NCBI GenBank assembly: GCA_025056455.1
Contig: JANWVY010000006.1
Coordinates: 62,001-126,000 of the forward strand
DNA length: 64,000 nt
Source of the DNA: Bryobacteraceae bacterium
Lineage (GTDB): Bacteria > Acidobacteriota > Terriglobia > Bryobacterales > Bryobacteraceae
Direction of reading: 5' to 3'
A model generated the notes under the pieces. That model was given only the letters and a program-made list of their open reading frames with translations, was not told where the DNA came from and did no database searches. Shown here piece after piece: positions 54,556 to 62,071 of this stretch (the stretch's first letter is position 1; the number at the start of each line of letters is the position of its first letter). The position numbers were made by a program, and so were the translations under genes.

Positions 54556-54567
54556 CGAGACCCCGCC

Positions 54568-55356
54568 ATGTCCTACGCGGAACTGATGGATCGAGGCGAG
54601 CCGCTTCACAAGCCCCTAGCCGCTTCAATCGCCCTGCATCTGTTTGTAACCGGCGTCATCCTAGGCTGGACGTGGTATCACGAGCGGCGCAAAGCGACAC
54701 CCTTTGGCGATGAAATTGGGATTCCAGGTGCGGTTACCATCCAACCCACCAACGGGATTCCCATGATGAGCCGTGGCCCGCGTAACCCTGTCGCCAACGA
54801 TACGGAGAGTCAGGTGCCGGCTCCGTCCAAGCCCGAGCCCCGCCGCCGGAGCCAAGAAGATCCCGATGCCATTGCCATTGGTCGAAAGGATCTGAAAAAA
54901 CGCAGTCAGGCCGAACGGCGGGAGACTGCGATGAAGCGTTTCCGCGAAGAGGAGCAACCTTCCAATCAGCTTGCCAGCACAACTGGGGCCCGCGCCTCCT
55001 CATCCCTATTTGTTCCTTTGTCTTCGGGCGGAGGCGGTGTCGGCGTGGGGTCAGGGAACCCGTTCGGAGCGCAGTTTGGTTGGTATGCCCGGCTGATTTC
55101 CGAACGGATCTCCCAGAAATGGCGCACCCAGGACATTGACCCGCGCCTGCAGGAGGCGCCGCCCGCAGTGATCAGTTTCGAGATTTTGCGAGACGGCGCG
55201 GTCCGCAACGCCACCTTGATCCAGTCCAGCGGTAACTACCTTGTGGATGCGACCGCGCGCCGCGCCATCCAAGAGGCGAGCCCTTTGCCGCCTCTTCCTC
55301 AGGGTTTTGCGGGCAACACGGCAACTGTCGAAATTCGATTTCACTTCCGGCGATGA
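54568..55356 (+). CDS. tolA: TolA/TonB-like energy transducer with TonB C-terminal domain
   Basis: Bridges the TolQR motor to outer-membrane partners. 262 aa. One N-terminal transmembrane anchor (LAASIALHLFVTGVILGWTWY, about 17-37). A charged periplasmic linker follows (KPEPRRRSQEDPDAI, KKRSQAERRETAMKRFREEE) and a Gly-rich hinge (GGGGVGVGSGNPFG). The C-terminal TonB/TolA domain is at about 170-262: YARLISERISQKWRTQDID, VISFEILRDGAVRNATLIQSSGNYLVDATARRAIQEASPLPPLP and VEIRFHFRR. The linker is far shorter than the helical TolA of E. coli. The call as tolA rests on operon position. Confidence 0.85.
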   Translation: MSYAELMDRGEPLHKPLAASIALHLFVTGVILGWTWYHERRKATPFGDEIGIPGAVTIQPTNGIPMMSRGPRNPVANDTESQVPAPSKPEPRRRSQEDPDAIAIGRKDLKKRSQAERRETAMKRFREEEQPSNQLASTTGARASSSLFVPLSSGGGGVGVGSGNPFGAQFGWYARLISERISQKWRTQDIDPRLQEAPPAVISFEILRDGAVRNATLIQSSGNYLVDATARRAIQEASPLPPLPQGFAGNTATVEIRFHFRR

Positions 55357-55357
55357 A

Positions 55358-56707
55358 ATGAGAAAGCAAACGATGATTCTTGTCTTTACCACCGGGCTGC
55401 TGACGCTCCTGCATTACTTCGCGGCAGCCCAGAATTTGGTGATTGATGTCGTGAAAGGCGACCGCCCTGCCATTGCCATTCCTCAGTTTCGCGGCAGCGG
55501 CGACGCCAACAAATTCATGGCGATCTTTAACGATACCTTGAACGAGGAGATCGAGGACTCGGGCGTCCTGAAACTGGTCCCGCGAAGTCTGATGCCTCGC
55601 GCCAACCCGCAGACGCCGCAGGATTTTCGCCCGGCTCAGCCCAGAGGGAACGGCGGAGGCTACTGGATTACGGACTGGTCGTCGCCTCCTGTGAACGCCA
55701 AATACCTCGCCTTTGGATACACCGGAATTCAAGACGACCGCCTCGTGCTATTTGGCTGGTTGTACGACGTCACCCAGCCCTTAGAAAGTGCCCAAGTCAT
55801 TGGAAAACTTTATTTTGGCGCTATCTCCGCCGAGGGCGCCAAGCAGGTGGCGCGCGAATTTGCCGCCGACATCCTGGGGCAGTTTGGCGCAAAAAGCCTA
55901 GCCGGATCGAAAATCTACTTTGTTTCAAACCGGACGGGAGAAAAGCAGATCTGGGTGATGGACTACGACGGATCGAACCAAAGACAGTTCGCTAATTACC
56001 GGGAACTGTGCACCATGCCGTCGGTTTCGCCAGATGGTAGTAAAATCGCGTTTACACGTTTTACTCCGAATGGACCGCAGATTGTGATACATTCATCTGA
56101 GGGACGGAGATTATCATTTCTTAATCCGCCGGGCTCGTTGAATGCGACCCTGTCCTTTTCCCCTGACGGGAAAACCGTGGTGTTTGCGTCAAAGGTGGGG
56201 GGCTTCGCGCAGCTGCATGTGGCGAACGAGTACGGCGGAGAGCTCCGGCGGCTCTCAAATACGCGAGCGATTGAGGTGGAACCAAAGATCAATCCGAAAA
56301 CCGGAGCAGACTTGGTTTTTGTCTCGGGTCGTAGCGGCCCGCAGCAGATCTACAAGATGAATATGGACGGAGCAGACGTGATGAGGCTGACGACCGGGGA
56401 GGGTCAGGCCAGCAACCCATCCTGGCACCCCGACGGCCAGATCATCGCCTTTTCCTGGACCCGGGGCTACGAGCCGGGAAATTGGAATATCTTTCTCATG
56501 GATGTCACCACCCAAAAGTTCGTGCAACTGACTTCTGGGAAAGGCCGCAATGAGAATCCCAGTTGGGCTCCTGATGGACGGCACCTTGCATTCGCGTCCG
56601 ACCGCGGGGGCTCCATGCAGATTTACACCATGCTCGCCGATGGCACCAGGGTTCGGCGGCTGACGAGCGCGGGCCGCAATGAGATGCCCGTTTGGAGTCC
56701 ACGATAG
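55358..56707 (+). CDS. tolB: Tol-Pal system beta-propeller protein TolB
   Basis: Periplasmic TolB that binds Pal. 449 aa from the ATG at 55358; upstream in-frame start codons inside tolA are rejected. Signal peptide MRKQTMILVFTTGLLTLLHYFAAAQ. The N-terminal TolB domain (30-160) contains PAIAIPQFRGS. A six-bladed WD40-like propeller follows, with repeats such as SKIYFVSNRTGEKQIWVMDYDGSN, PSVSPDGSKIAFTRF, LSFSPDGKTVVFAS, PSWHPDGQIIAFSW and PSWAPDGRHLAFASDRGG. It starts 1 nt after the tolA stop. Confidence 0.94.
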   Translation: MRKQTMILVFTTGLLTLLHYFAAAQNLVIDVVKGDRPAIAIPQFRGSGDANKFMAIFNDTLNEEIEDSGVLKLVPRSLMPRANPQTPQDFRPAQPRGNGGGYWITDWSSPPVNAKYLAFGYTGIQDDRLVLFGWLYDVTQPLESAQVIGKLYFGAISAEGAKQVAREFAADILGQFGAKSLAGSKIYFVSNRTGEKQIWVMDYDGSNQRQFANYRELCTMPSVSPDGSKIAFTRFTPNGPQIVIHSSEGRRLSFLNPPGSLNATLSFSPDGKTVVFASKVGGFAQLHVANEYGGELRRLSNTRAIEVEPKINPKTGADLVFVSGRSGPQQIYKMNMDGADVMRLTTGEGQASNPSWHPDGQIIAFSWTRGYEPGNWNIFLMDVTTQKFVQLTSGKGRNENPSWAPDGRHLAFASDRGGSMQIYTMLADGTRVRRLTSAGRNEMPVWSPR

Positions 56708-56738
56708 GAACAGAAAAAAAACAAAATCCAGCAGTAGG

Positions 56739-56757
56739 CCCGGCAAGTTTGGCCGGG
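56739..56757 (+). other. Hairpin in the tolB-pal gap
   Basis: CCCGGC and GCCGGG pair around a 7-nt loop, 12 nt upstream of a GGGAGG ribosome-binding site for pal. No T-tract follows on the plus strand. It may stabilise the processed downstream message or allow higher pal expression. Confidence 0.4.
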
Positions 56758-56779
56758 TGACAGGGAGGCAAGTTTTAGG

Positions 56780-57556
56780 ATGAGCAAGCGACAACTTGGA
56801 GCGGTACTTTTAAGCTTTTCTCTTTTGATGGTTGCGGAAGGCTGTAAGAAGAAGGGTCCTGCGCCCCCGCCTCCGCCCGCCCCGGCAAAACCGGAGCCGC
56901 CACCACCACCTCCACCCAAGCGCCCAACCATTGCCAGCTTCACTGTGGAGCCTTCAACGATTGAGCGGGGTCAGTCGGCGATGTTGCGCTGGTCGACTCA
57001 GGATGCCGATTCCGTTACCATCAATCCGGGAATTGGAGCCGTCGACGCAAGCGGCTCCCGCTCGGTGTCTCCTTCAAGCACCACACAGTATGAATTAATT
57101 GCACGCGGTCCAGGCGGTGAGGCTCGTCAAACGGTTACCTTGCGGGTCACCGAACCCCCAGCGCCGCCGCCGCCACCGGCTGCACCAAAGGCTACCTTCG
57201 CCGAGGTCGTAGCTCGTGACATCCGCGACGCCTACTTTGATTTCGACAAGAGCGACATCAACGAAAACGCCCGCGCTGTTCTGACGGCCAACGCCGATCG
57301 CATCAAGCAAATCTTCCAAGAATACAGTGAAGGCGTGATCGTCATTGAAGGCCACTGCGATGAGCGCGGCTCCGCCGAGTACAACCTCGGACTGGGGGAC
57401 CGGCGCGCCACCGCGGCTCGCGATTTCCTCGTTCAGCTGGGCGTTCCCGCCGACCGCTTGAAGACGGTCAGTTACGGAAAAGAGCGCCCGCAGTGTATGG
57501 AATCGAACGAGGAGTGCTGGCAAAAGAACCGGCGCGCTCACTTCACTGCCCAGTAA
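56780..57556 (+). CDS. pal: Peptidoglycan-associated lipoprotein Pal with an inserted Ig-like domain
   Basis: Outer-membrane lipoprotein that ties the outer membrane to peptidoglycan through its OmpA domain. 258 aa, longer than the usual 150-190. A signal peptide ends in a lipobox-like VAEGC (Cys22), followed by KKKGP and a Pro-rich stretch. An Ig-like beta domain sits at about 47-115 (PTIASFTVEPSTIERGQSAMLRWST, YELIARGPGGEARQTVTLRV), then a second Pro-rich linker. The OmpA domain is at about 140-258: AYFDFDKSDINENARAVL, IEGHCDERGSAEYNLGLGDRRATAARDFLVQLGV, YGKERPQC. It has the DER and NLGLGDRRA motifs that hold diaminopimelate. The Ig-like insert is unusual. Confidence 0.92.
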   Translation: MSKRQLGAVLLSFSLLMVAEGCKKKGPAPPPPPAPAKPEPPPPPPPKRPTIASFTVEPSTIERGQSAMLRWSTQDADSVTINPGIGAVDASGSRSVSPSSTTQYELIARGPGGEARQTVTLRVTEPPAPPPPPAAPKATFAEVVARDIRDAYFDFDKSDINENARAVLTANADRIKQIFQEYSEGVIVIEGHCDERGSAEYNLGLGDRRATAARDFLVQLGVPADRLKTVSYGKERPQCMESNEECWQKNRRAHFTAQ

Positions 57557-57710
57557 GGTGAGCGCCGAGGAAGGTGTGTCGCAGCAAGGTTGGCGGCGCA
57601 GCAAGTGCCTCCAATCCGCCGCTAATCCTGCATTGCCGATGCCGCGTCTTACTTCCAGGGCCGGGGCGCAGTTGCCGCTCCGGTCCTTTTCTGCTTATCT
57701 GAGGAATAGC

Positions 57711-58610
57711 ATGCATTTCCGACGCTTTTGGCCACTGCTCGCCCTCCTCTCCAGCGCCTCTTCCTTGCTGGCGCAAAGAGAGCGCGACATGATCCGCGAG
57801 TTGCAACGCGACATGGCGCTGCTTCAGGAAAATGTCAAGACGCTAAACAGCAAATTCGACGAAAAAATCGCCGTCATCACCACGCTTCTTCAGCAAAGTC
57901 TCGAAGAGTCCAAGGCGGCCAACCGCGCCGTCGCCGTACTCGATCGCCAGTTGCGCGACGGATTGAGAGAGCAGCAGAACATGGTTGCGGCCCCCGTGGC
58001 CGGCCTAGGCAACAAAGTCGACCAGATGGGAATGGACTTCTCTGCCCTCAAGGAAACGGTCGCGGAATTGAACAGCCGCTTGGCGCGCATGCAAACCCAG
58101 CTTTCTGATGTCGCGGTGGCGGTGAAGATGATCGGCGCCAGCCAAGCACCGCCCCCGCCCCCTCCGACCCAAAGCGGTGGCCCGCCTCAGGGGCTCGACG
58201 CGCAAGAACTCTACAATAACGGCCTCCGGGACCGCCAGACAGGCAACCTCGACCTGGCCCTCGAACACTTCCAGAATTACTTGCGCTGGTTTCCCAAAAC
58301 TGAACTGGCGCCGAACGCGCAGTTCTACATCGGCGACATCCTTTACAACAAGGGAGACTATGAGGCGGCGATTCAGGCCTTCGATGCGGTTGTTGAGTCT
58401 TACCCCGAAAACAGCAAGAGTGCCGACGCGCTCTATATGAAAGGCCAAGCACAGCTGAAGGCGGACCGCAAAAGCCAAGCTTCTCAGACCCTCAACGAAG
58501 TCGTCCGGAGATACCCCAACAGTGAGGCCGCAGGAAAAGCAAAGCTGCTGTTACGAGGTTTAGGCCGGCCTGCTTCCTCCCCCGCCTCCACGGCCAGAAA
58601 ACGCCGCTGA
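57711..58610 (+). CDS. cpoB: CpoB/YbgF-type Tol-Pal coordinating protein
   Basis: Periplasmic partner of TolA that coordinates peptidoglycan synthesis with outer-membrane constriction. 299 aa from the ATG at 57711; the frame upstream to 57558 lacks a signal peptide. Signal peptide FWPLLALLSSASSLLAQ. N-terminal coiled coil with heptads (MIRELQRDMALLQENVKTLNSKFDEKIAVI, KETVAELNSRLARMQTQLSD), then a Pro-rich linker. C-terminal TPRs at about 160-285 (AQELYNNGLRDRQTGNLDLALEHFQNYLRWFP, AQFYIGDILYNKGDYEAAIQAFDAVV, ADALYMKGQAQLKADRKSQA). This is the standard architecture and position at the end of a tol-pal operon. Confidence 0.92.
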   Translation: MHFRRFWPLLALLSSASSLLAQRERDMIRELQRDMALLQENVKTLNSKFDEKIAVITTLLQQSLEESKAANRAVAVLDRQLRDGLREQQNMVAAPVAGLGNKVDQMGMDFSALKETVAELNSRLARMQTQLSDVAVAVKMIGASQAPPPPPPTQSGGPPQGLDAQELYNNGLRDRQTGNLDLALEHFQNYLRWFPKTELAPNAQFYIGDILYNKGDYEAAIQAFDAVVESYPENSKSADALYMKGQAQLKADRKSQASQTLNEVVRRYPNSEAAGKAKLLLRGLGRPASSPASTARKRR

Positions 58611-58612
58611 AC

Positions 58613-59587
58613 ATGAGCTGGCTCGTCCTGGCCTCGGTGTTGTTCCCGCTGGCTGTCTCGGCCCAACAAAATTCCCGCAACAGCCAAGTTCTTTACGCTT
58701 TCCCCGGCAAAACCCCAACTCTCGATGGACGCTTAGAGGCTGGTGAGTGGGAGGACGCCACACAATTTTTTGGCGTCCAAAACTGGGTGTCTCAATTCTC
58801 GCCCACCACCGACGACCGAGATCTCTCTCTCCACGGCTATGTCAAGCATGACGGCAAGCGCCTTTACTTCGCCTTCGATGTCGTCGACGACGTTCTCTAT
58901 GGCATCGACACCCCGCGCTGGTTGCCGGACCGCAATCCCCAAGCTCACGAACTCTCCCCACAGGGCTGGCCCTGGTTTGGAGACGAAATCGAGCTTCTGG
59001 TTAACGCCGCCAACAAGTGGGAAGGCGATGAGACGGCCGCCGGCAATGGTGCGAGCTGGCAAATGGTGTGTAATCTGACCAAATCCAGGCTTGGCGGAGT
59101 CGGCATAGGCGGTTTGCTCGAGGGTGAGCCCCGGACTAAACCGTCCGCCTGGCAGACCTACCAGAACTGGATTGAAACTCGGGCTATGGAATGCGTCGCC
59201 AAACCTAAGCCAACGGGCAAAGGCTATATCATGGAGTGGGCAGTCAGCTTCAATCCCTGCCTTGAAGTCGAACCGGGCAAATTCTACTCTCCTGAGCTTG
59301 GGAACCGCGCCATGGGCCTGAACATCGCCATCGGCGATCTTGACGAAAAAGAGCGGGGAGAGGGAAATTTCGCCAACTTCCATCACGAAAACTGGTTTGC
59401 CGGAGCAAAAGACGTCCGCACGCAGCTGCGGCACTGGGGGACACTATGGATCATGTCGGACCTCTACAAACCGCCGCCTCCCAAGGTGGAACCAACCAAA
59501 GCAGCCGCCAAGAATTCCGCAAGGAAAACCTCAAAGTCGAAGACTTCGTCAAAAAGGTCAACCTCTCCCTCCTCGAAGCGGCGCTGA
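58613..59587 (+). CDS. CBM9-like secreted carbohydrate-binding protein
   Basis: A 324 aa secreted protein starting 2 nt after cpoB. Signal peptide MSWLVLASVLFPLAVSAQ. A CBM9/DOMON-like beta-sandwich (about 25-285): PTLDGRLEAGEWEDATQF, LYFAFDVVDDV, WFGDEIELLVNAANKW, GYIMEWAVSFNPCLEV, MGLNIAIGDLDEKERG. The C-terminal 40 residues are low complexity, rich in Lys, Ser and Thr (KTSKSKTSSKRSTSPSSKRR). That tail overlaps the start of the next gene by 142 nt in another frame, so it may be an out-of-frame extension. Sugar ligand unknown. Confidence 0.75.
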   Translation: MSWLVLASVLFPLAVSAQQNSRNSQVLYAFPGKTPTLDGRLEAGEWEDATQFFGVQNWVSQFSPTTDDRDLSLHGYVKHDGKRLYFAFDVVDDVLYGIDTPRWLPDRNPQAHELSPQGWPWFGDEIELLVNAANKWEGDETAAGNGASWQMVCNLTKSRLGGVGIGGLLEGEPRTKPSAWQTYQNWIETRAMECVAKPKPTGKGYIMEWAVSFNPCLEVEPGKFYSPELGNRAMGLNIAIGDLDEKERGEGNFANFHHENWFAGAKDVRTQLRHWGTLWIMSDLYKPPPPKVEPTKAAAKNSARKTSKSKTSSKRSTSPSSKRR

Positions 59588-60195
59588 CCGAAAAGCAGCT
59601 CTATGACTGCTGTTTAGCCGCCCGCGCCCACGCCATTGCCGCCGTCGTCGTCCGGCCTTGCGATGTTGACAGCGCGTTGCGCTTCTTAGAGCGCAGCTCG
59701 GTCCGCGTGGCGAGCACCGTTGGTTTCCCCTGGGGTTCGAGCGCCACAGCAGTAAAAGTCTACGAATGTCGCGACCTCATCCGCCGCGGAGTCCGTGAAA
59801 TCTATGCCTTTCCAAACCCCGGCAAGATGGCCTCGCGGCAGTTCCAGCATCAGGAAATCGAACTCATTCAGATGGCTGATGATTGCTTGGAAGCTGGCGC
59901 AACGCTCAAGGTGGTCGTTGACCAGGCGCTGATGGATGAAGAAATGAGAATTATTCTCTGCCGGATGGCCAAGCGGGTGAATGCGCACTATGTCGCCTCC
60001 ACCCAGCCCGATGGCCTGGAACTCCTGCGAAAACATTGCGGGGACAGGGCTTTGTTGGAGGCGGGCGGGATCAAGACGCTGGATCAAGCCTGCGCCGCTT
60101 GGCAGCTCGGTTCTCAGCACGTTACCTGGAACTCGGTCGCTGGTCTGGATGCCGCTGTCGCCGAACTCGAGCGCCTGGCCCGCCACGCCAGTTAA
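59446..60195 (+). CDS. DeoC-family aldolase homologue lacking the catalytic residues
   Basis: A 249 aa TIM-barrel protein of the deoxyribose-phosphate aldolase family, but probably not an aldolase. Family blocks are clear: VNLSLLEAALTEKQL, AIAAVVVRPCDVDSA, VRVASTVGFPWGSSATAVKVYECRDLIRRGVREI, ATLKVVVDQALM, LLEAGGIKTLDQACAAW. Against E. coli DeoC, the proton-relay Asp102 (EVDVV) is Tyr (EIYAF), the Schiff-base Lys167 (DFIKTSTG) is Ala (HYVASTQP) and Lys201 (GFKPAGG) is Leu (ALLEAGG). The only standard in-frame start is the ATG at 59446, inside the CBM9-like gene. A terminator follows the stop. Confidence 0.75.
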   Translation: MDHVGPLQTAASQGGTNQSSRQEFRKENLKVEDFVKKVNLSLLEAALTEKQLYDCCLAARAHAIAAVVVRPCDVDSALRFLERSSVRVASTVGFPWGSSATAVKVYECRDLIRRGVREIYAFPNPGKMASRQFQHQEIELIQMADDCLEAGATLKVVVDQALMDEEMRIILCRMAKRVNAHYVASTQPDGLELLRKHCGDRALLEAGGIKTLDQACAAWQLGSQHVTWNSVAGLDAAVAELERLARHAS

Positions 60196-60199
60196 AGCT

Positions 60200-60229
60200 C
60201 GCGCGCCGGGGTCTGCGCGGTTGTTTTTT
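60200..60229 (+). terminator. Terminator after the tol-pal-deoC unit
   Basis: CGCGC (60200-60204) and GCGCG (60215-60219) with a 10-nt loop, then GTTGTTTTTT. It separates the long operon that begins at 53422 from DUF503. Confidence 0.55.
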
Positions 60230-60329
60230 GCGACTCGACGTCGAATCTCTCTTGCCAGTTTGCCGTCCTGCCAGCAACACTGAGGGGTACGGCCGCTGGC
60301 TTGTCCCAGCCCGCCGCTAGTTGTGAGCC

Positions 60330-60617
60330 ATGCCCGCAATTGGAGTTCTCACGCTTGAAATTTTCGTCCAAGACTCCCAGTCGTTGAAGGATAAACGGCA
60401 CGTTGTCAAAGGGTTAAAGGATCGGCTCCGGCACCGGTTCAATGTCGCCGTGGCTGAAATCGACGGCCTCGATAGTTGGCAACGGGCCACCGTCGCAGCC
60501 GTTACGGTCTCTAACGACCGCATCCACGCCGAGCAGATTCTTCAGACCGTGGAAACGGCCGCCGCCGATTTTCTGGCCGGCGCCCTGATCGGCTCCAACA
60601 TCGAGTGGATCGATTAA
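60330..60617 (+). CDS. DUF503 (YlxP-like) protein
   Basis: A 95 aa protein of the DUF503/YlxP family: GVLTLEIFVQDSQSLKDKRHVVKGLKDRLRHRFNVAVAEIDGLDSWQRATVAAVTVSND. The SLKDKR, FNVAVAE and W.R....AVTVS motifs are those of the family. It is almost always next to rbfA and infB, as here (rbfA 70 nt downstream), so a role in ribosome maturation or translation is inferred. Cytoplasmic. infB is not in the window between it and the tol genes. Confidence 0.9.
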   Translation: MPAIGVLTLEIFVQDSQSLKDKRHVVKGLKDRLRHRFNVAVAEIDGLDSWQRATVAAVTVSNDRIHAEQILQTVETAAADFLAGALIGSNIEWID

Positions 60618-60649
60618 GTTGCATTTTTTGTTGACTTTCCAGGGGTGAA

Positions 60650-60679
60650 TTGGGTCTTAGCGCCAAGCTGCAATACAAT
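60650..60679 (+). promoter_or_regulatory. Promoter for rbfA, possibly leaderless
   Basis: TTGGGT (60650-60655), an 18-nt spacer and TACAAT (60674-60679), which ends 8 nt before the rbfA ATG. No Shine-Dalgarno sequence. A T-run (60624-60629) after DUF503 could reduce read-through. Confidence 0.4.
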
Positions 60680-60687
60680 ACGGATAA

Positions 60688-61089
60688 ATGGATCCCCACC
60701 GCAGACAACGGGTTGAAGAGGCGCTCCGCGCCGAACTTACTGAACTTGTGGCCTTGGAGCTCGAAGATCCACGCCTGCAAGGCCTTGCCGTGAACCAGGT
60801 TCACCTTAGCCCGGACGGGAACCTGTTGTCGGTGCGCTTGTCCATCCCCGGGGACCGCCAGCAACAGAGGGATACGCTGGCCGCCATGGAGCGGGCTAAG
60901 CCCTTCCTCCGCCGCGAGATCGCCCACCGACTCGACCTGTTTCGCGTTCCCGACCTGCGCTTTGAAGCCGATCTCTCGCCAGAGTTGAGCGCGCGCATGG
61001 AGTACTTGTTCAAGCGAATTCGCAAGGGACGTCCCCGTCAAGACCAGCCCGAGGCGGAAATTCTAGAAAATTCAACAGAAACGAGTTAG
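60688..61089 (+). CDS. rbfA: Ribosome-binding factor A
   Basis: Cold-shock factor that binds the 30S subunit during maturation of the 16S 5' end. 133 aa, normal length. KH-type fold with QRVEEALRAELTELVALELEDPRLQGLAVNQVHLSPDGNLLSVRLSIPGD and KPFLRREIAHRLDLFRVPDLRFEADLSPELSARMEYLF. The R.E..L...L..L...ELEDPRL opening and the VPDL.F pattern are diagnostic. A charged tail (KGRPRQDQPEAEILENSTE) ends it. The apbE gene starts 1 nt after the stop, so apbE and hemE are probably on the same message. Confidence 0.93.
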   Translation: MDPHRRQRVEEALRAELTELVALELEDPRLQGLAVNQVHLSPDGNLLSVRLSIPGDRQQQRDTLAAMERAKPFLRREIAHRLDLFRVPDLRFEADLSPELSARMEYLFKRIRKGRPRQDQPEAEILENSTETS

Positions 61090-61090
61090 C

Positions 61091-62071
61091 GTGAAAGCCG
61101 TTGTGCTACTTTGGTTTTTGAAGGCCAGCACCGCTTGGCTGGCGGCGGGCGAGTTGCTGCGGCTCGAGCAGTCGCTAGATGCCATGGGCACCGTGTATAC
61201 GATTGTCGCCTATGGAGAGGAGCGGGGGGCGTTACTAGGGGCTGTGGATCAAGCCTTTGAAGAGGTCCGGCGCCTCGACCGCATGCTGTCGAACTACCGC
61301 CCGGACAGCGAGTTGAGCCGGGTAAACCGGGAAGCAGCACGCGGGCCCGTCGCCGTCAGCGCCGAACTGTTCGCGCTGCTTGAAGCCTGCCAGCGTTATA
61401 GCCAAGAAAGCGATGGAGCCTTCGATATTACCGTTGGCCCCTTGATGAAAATCTGGGGCTTTTATAAAGGTTCGGGCCGGTTGCCGCACCGTGCCGAGAT
61501 CCGAGGCGTACTGGGACGCATCGGGTATCGTCGGATGATTTTGGATCCCGCTCGGCGCACGGTTCGTTTCGAACGGGACGGCATGTCGCTCGACCCAGGG
61601 GGCATCGGAAAGGGTTACGCAGTGGACCGTGTGGCGGAAATCTTAAAAGCAGCCAAAGTCCACGCCGCCCTCATCTCTGCCGGCTCGAGCAGCATCGTCG
61701 CTCTGGGCTCGCCCCCGGGCGAGAAGGGCTGGAAAATCGGCATTCGCCACCCCAAAGACATTCGCCGGACCATCGAGGAGGTTCTCCTCAAAGACACCTC
61801 GCTCTCCACGTCCGGCACATCGGAGAAATTTTTCCGAGCAGAAGGCAAACTTTACAGCCATATCATGGATCCGCGGACGGGCTATCCCGCGCAAGGCATG
61901 CTCTCCGTGACCGTGATCGCGCCGAAAGGCATCGATAGCGAGGCTTGGACCAAGCCCGTCTTCATCAACGGACGGGCTTGGGCCTCTCGGCATTTGCGGA
62001 AGGAATTCCGCGTTTTTCTCTGTGAAGATAACAAAGGCGGGTTGGAACAGGCATGCGCGTGGCTCCAATGA
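61091..62071 (+). CDS. apbE: FAD:protein FMN transferase, ApbE-like
   Basis: Periplasmic enzyme that attaches FMN covalently to Thr or Ser of flavoproteins such as NqrC/RnfG. 326 aa from a GTG. Signal peptide region VVLLWFLKASTAWLAAG. Blocks: DAMGTVYTIVAYG (FAD binding), MLSNYRPDSELSRVNREA, SDGAFDITVGPLMKIWGF, LDPGGIGKGYAVDRV, SLSTSGTSEKFF, YSHIMDPRTGYPA and LSVTVIAPKGIDSEAWTKPVFINGR. The metal-binding block is unusual: family members have ADALATA, here SEAWTKP, with Glu for Asp and Lys at the Thr position. No target flavoprotein gene is adjacent. It overlaps hemE (ATGA). Confidence 0.87.
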   Translation: MKAVVLLWFLKASTAWLAAGELLRLEQSLDAMGTVYTIVAYGEERGALLGAVDQAFEEVRRLDRMLSNYRPDSELSRVNREAARGPVAVSAELFALLEACQRYSQESDGAFDITVGPLMKIWGFYKGSGRLPHRAEIRGVLGRIGYRRMILDPARRTVRFERDGMSLDPGGIGKGYAVDRVAEILKAAKVHAALISAGSSSIVALGSPPGEKGWKIGIRHPKDIRRTIEEVLLKDTSLSTSGTSEKFFRAEGKLYSHIMDPRTGYPAQGMLSVTVIAPKGIDSEAWTKPVFINGRAWASRHLRKEFRVFLCEDNKGGLEQACAWLQ

